Shown here: positions 61,682 to 64,000 of the stretch, piece after piece | Position numbering within the stretch: the stretch's first letter is position 1 | Layout of the letters: each line of letters begins with the position of its first letter | NCBI RefSeq assembly: GCF_003391095.1 | Contig: NZ_CP031447.1 | Span: 2,728,001-2,792,000 of the forward strand | Length of the DNA: 64,000 bases | Direction of reading: 5' to 3' | Source of the DNA: Austwickia chelonae | GTDB taxonomy: Bacteria > Actinomycetota > Actinomycetes > Actinomycetales > Dermatophilaceae | Program-made: the position numbers and the translations under genes | The notes under the pieces: model-generated | What the model saw: the letters and a program-made list of their open reading frames with translations, nothing else | Told to the model about the DNA's origin: nothing | Databases searched by the model: none

Positions 61682-62667
61682 CCCGGCCCCCGTATCCCTT
61701 CGCCGCTCTCGTAGGTCAGGACGACCTGAAACTGGCTCTCGTGCTGGCTGTCATCTCCCCGGAACTGTCCGGGGTGCTGGTCCGGGGAGAGAAAGGCACA
61801 GCGAAGTCCACTGCGGTGCGAGCTTTGGCCGAGCTTCTGCCCGACCGGGTCGAAGTCGCTGGCTCGCCTTATCACCTCTCCCTCGCCGAGTACACCGAAC
61901 TACGTGGCAACCTAGGTCCCGATCTGGGACCGGATCCGGAGCTGGCATCGGTGCGAGTGCCGGTGGTCGAGCTGCCGGTCGGCGCCACGGAAGATCGGGT
62001 AGCGGGCACCTTGGATCTGGAGAATGCGCTGGCCCGGGGACAACGTGACCTGCAGCCGGGGCTGTTGGCGGCGGCTCATCGAGGCATCCTGTACGTCGAC
62101 GAGGTGAATCTGTTGGACGACCACGTCGTCGACCTGTTGCTCGATGCAGCGGCCATGGGAGTGAACACGGTTGAGCGCGAGGGGTTGAGTGTGTCACACC
62201 CTGCTCGTTTCTCCTTAGTCGGGACAATGAATCCGGAGGAAGGTGAGCTGCGTCCGCAGTTGTTGGACCGGTTCGGTCTGTGTGTGACAGTCGCGGGCAG
62301 CGCTGATCTGACCGAGCGGGTGACCATTATGCGGCGCAGGGCTCGCTATGACGCCGACCCTGAGTCCTTCGTCGCTTCCTGGGCTTCGGAGAGCGCAGGT
62401 CTGGCGGCACGGATCACCGAGGCGATGGAAGGTATCGGCCGGGTCACCGTCGATGATCGACTGTTGCACCGGATCGCTCAGACCAGTCTGGACGCCGGGG
62501 TCGACGGGCATCGGGCGGATCTGACCATGATGCGGGCAGCGGCGGCCTTGGCCGCCTGGGCAGGCCGGGGCGAAGTGCAGGAGTCCGATGTGGACACGGC
62601 TGCCCGGTTCGTTCTACCGCATCGGATGCGGCGGCGTCCGTTGGAGCCGATCGGGGTCTCTCGATGA
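61678..62667 (+). CDS. Chelatase AAA+ subunit (ChlI/BchI-like)
   Basis: A 329-residue AAA+ ATPase with Walker A GEKGTAKST, Walker B ILYVDEVNLLDD, sensor I FSLVGTMNPEEG, and the C-terminal VDGHRADLTMMRAAAALAAW. It is a close relative of the AAA+ half of the preceding gene, so the pair probably arose by duplication and forms the mixed hexamer that drives CobN. It starts with GTG overlapping the upstream stop. Confidence 0.93.
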   Translation: MTRPPYPFAALVGQDDLKLALVLAVISPELSGVLVRGEKGTAKSTAVRALAELLPDRVEVAGSPYHLSLAEYTELRGNLGPDLGPDPELASVRVPVVELPVGATEDRVAGTLDLENALARGQRDLQPGLLAAAHRGILYVDEVNLLDDHVVDLLLDAAAMGVNTVEREGLSVSHPARFSLVGTMNPEEGELRPQLLDRFGLCVTVAGSADLTERVTIMRRRARYDADPESFVASWASESAGLAARITEAMEGIGRVTVDDRLLHRIAQTSLDAGVDGHRADLTMMRAAAALAAWAGRGEVQESDVDTAARFVLPHRMRRRPLEPIGVSR

Positions 62668-63818
62668 GGCTGTTCAGTTGGCCGGGGATTGTCGCTGTGG
62701 AAGGACATGACCGGGTGATCTTGGCCCGTTTCGAGCGTCCGGTACGGGTGCTGTCGACCTGCCCTCGTCACGGGGGGATGCGTGAGGATCTGGTCGCCCT
62801 GTACAACCATCAGTCCTGCGAACCGGCCGGTCATGGCGGTGAGGTGATGTCCTATCTGGCCACTCATCAACGTGCCGAGCATGATCGGCTGTGCGCTTCC
62901 CATGGGGTCGATCCGGATCTGACAGCGAGTCTGGGCACTGCGGCGTCGATGCGTTGTGCGGGTGTGGCAACCCGGTCGTTCGACGATCTGAGGGTGACTG
63001 CGGTGTGCACTGCAGGAGTGGAGGGCAACGCGGGCCGAGCCGGTGACCCTGCCTCGGTCGTCGAAGTCGACGGGCGTTACGACCGTGTCGCTGAGCATCA
63101 GCAGCCGGAGCACGGCACCATTAACACGATGGTCTTCGTCAATCACGAGCTGACCTCGGGTGCGACTGCTCGGGCGTTAATGAATGCGACGGAGGCGAAG
63201 TCCGCGGTCTTGCAGGATCTCGTCGTGGGTTCGAGGTACAGCTGTGGCCGGGCCACCGGGACAGGCACGGATCAGTACGCCCTGGCCTGTCCGATCGGTG
63301 TGGGAACGCCGCTGCACAGCGCCGGGCACCATGTGGTTCTCGGTGAGCTCGTCTCTCAGGCCGTGGCCGGTGCCCTGCGGGATGCGCTGGTGTTGCAGAA
63401 CGGTTTGGAGCCCTCGTCTCGGCGGTCAGTATCAGCCCAGTTGGCACGTTTTGGGGTGACCCTTCCGCTCTTGGTCGAGCGTGCGCAACAGGATCTGGCT
63501 CCTCGAGAGGCCGCTCTTCTGGCTGAGAACATTCGATGTCTTGACGCTGATCCTCTTGTCGTCGCGGCAGTGGCCGGGCTGGCAGAGGTGGTCGATCAGG
63601 TCACAGCGGGGATACTTCCAGCGAGCCGCGCTCAGGAGTACGCAGCCTGGGGCGGCGCGTTGATTGCGGCGGCTGTTGCGGCGGGCGAAGCCAATGTCCA
63701 GGAACTCCGAAGCCAGCTGGAGGGTGAGGATCTCGCCCCTGACTCGCTGGTTCCCAAGGCGTTTGCTGTGGGGTATGCGCTGAAATGGCGGTCTTTACAC
63801 AGCCGTCTTTCGGGATGA
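62664..63818 (+). CDS. cbiZ: Adenosylcobinamide amidohydrolase CbiZ
   Basis: A 384-residue protein. The CbiZ core shows VTAVCTAGVEGNAGRAGDPA, NTMVFVNHELTSGATARALM, EAKSAVLQDLVVGSRYSCG and GTGTDQYALACPIG. CbiZ cleaves the aminopropanol arm of (pseudo)cobinamides so that salvaged corrinoids re-enter the pathway as cobyric acid. About 150 residues follow the core and form a helical C-terminal part, which is longer than in stand-alone CbiZ. The ATG overlaps the AAA+ gene stop (ATGA). It ends the operon. Confidence 0.9.
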   Translation: MRLFSWPGIVAVEGHDRVILARFERPVRVLSTCPRHGGMREDLVALYNHQSCEPAGHGGEVMSYLATHQRAEHDRLCASHGVDPDLTASLGTAASMRCAGVATRSFDDLRVTAVCTAGVEGNAGRAGDPASVVEVDGRYDRVAEHQQPEHGTINTMVFVNHELTSGATARALMNATEAKSAVLQDLVVGSRYSCGRATGTGTDQYALACPIGVGTPLHSAGHHVVLGELVSQAVAGALRDALVLQNGLEPSSRRSVSAQLARFGVTLPLLVERAQQDLAPREAALLAENIRCLDADPLVVAAVAGLAEVVDQVTAGILPASRAQEYAAWGGALIAAAVAAGEANVQELRSQLEGEDLAPDSLVPKAFAVGYALKWRSLHSRLSG

Positions 63819-64000
63819 CTGACCTGATTCTTCGCCGGTAGCTTCGGCAAGTTCTCCTGACAGGCAAAGCTTCTCGGTCACAGAATGGCAGAAGACTGCG
63901 GCAGCGAGGTCGTCGTCGCGATTCCGAGCGCAGCAAAGGGGCCGTCATGGTCGCTCTGCACGCGACGGACACCTTCGGGCGGCAGGGCAGGAGCAGCGGA
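63819..64000. other. Region after cbiZ; possible start of another gene
   Basis: No complete gene. An ATG at 63947 after AAAGGGG opens a frame of 18 codons to the window edge, and another ATG at 63885 opens a different frame that is also unclosed. I recognise neither. There is no clear terminator after cbiZ. Confidence 0.3.

Noticed and set aside
1-64000. tRNA, rRNA or CRISPR arrays
   Set aside because: I looked for T-loop-like GGTTCGAATCC patterns, rRNA-like stretches and regular repeat-spacer arrays and saw none.

Overview
The window comes from a high-GC Gram-positive bacterium, most probably an actinomycete. The evidence is the strong G/C bias of third codon positions, frequent GTG starts, the dnaK-grpE-dnaJ-hspR operon with HspR operators (HAIR), a class II DnaJ linked to HspR, and a Glc-class PTS permease. 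A methyl-accepting chemotaxis receptor implies motility, which would suit a zoospore-forming group such as Dermatophilaceae. That placement is an inference. No rRNA, tRNA or CRISPR array was found.

Layout. 1-12.1 kb: the start of clpB behind a HAIR site, an NhaD/ArsB-superfamily permease, a periplasmic L,D-transpeptidase, gnd, a nitrilase-family amidohydrolase, a GntR regulator, a LicT/BglG-type antiterminator, a coupled aminotransferase/2-hydroxyacid dehydrogenase pair, and a chemotaxis receptor. 12.1-20.3 kb (all minus strand): an orphan amino-acid-type binding lipoprotein, the HspR chaperone operon, and a two-gene MerR-HEAT/HEAT operon with a MerR-type operator. 20.4-23.1 kb is decayed sequence: a permease tail, a frameshifted NUDIX gene, an IS1634-type transposase remnant and a palindromic repeat, with one intact small NYN/PIN-like gene. 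23.1-25.6 kb: a YqeB-like membrane protein coupled to a two-component system. 26.0-29.4 kb: a visibly more A/T-rich lipoprotein/ABC ATPase/FtsX-permease island.

29.5-34.4 kb: a second palindromic repeat, an UPF0060 protein, a PTS EIICB gene with a promoter-hairpin-terminator leader of the LicT type, an RHS fragment, a third palindromic repeat, a secreted Endo H-like glycosidase and a LURP/scramblase-like protein. 34.6-40.8 kb: a six-gene Mrp Na+/H+ antiporter operon with a fused A/B subunit. 41-45.2 kb: two exported ParB/Srx-fold paralogues flanking an EamA transporter and an alpha/beta hydrolase. 45.3-50.7 kb: the 5-oxoprolinase genes pxpABC facing a divergent DUF969-DUF979-DUF2891 operon that probably imports 5-oxoproline.

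50.7-63.8 kb: a cobalamin riboswitch precedes a tightly overlapping operon. It encodes a B12/iron-complex-type ABC importer (binding lipoprotein, permease, ATPase with an extra C-terminal domain), a broken nitrilase, a SPASM radical SAM protein, the cobaltochelatase CobN, two AAA+ chelatase subunits and CbiZ. The combination suggests corrinoid or tetrapyrrole uptake coupled to metal insertion and lower-ligand removal. It is the most unusual functional assembly here. Other strong leads are the three-copy palindromic repeat with compensatory stem changes, the PTS leader together with an antiterminator lacking two regulatory histidines, and the exported ParB-like pair.
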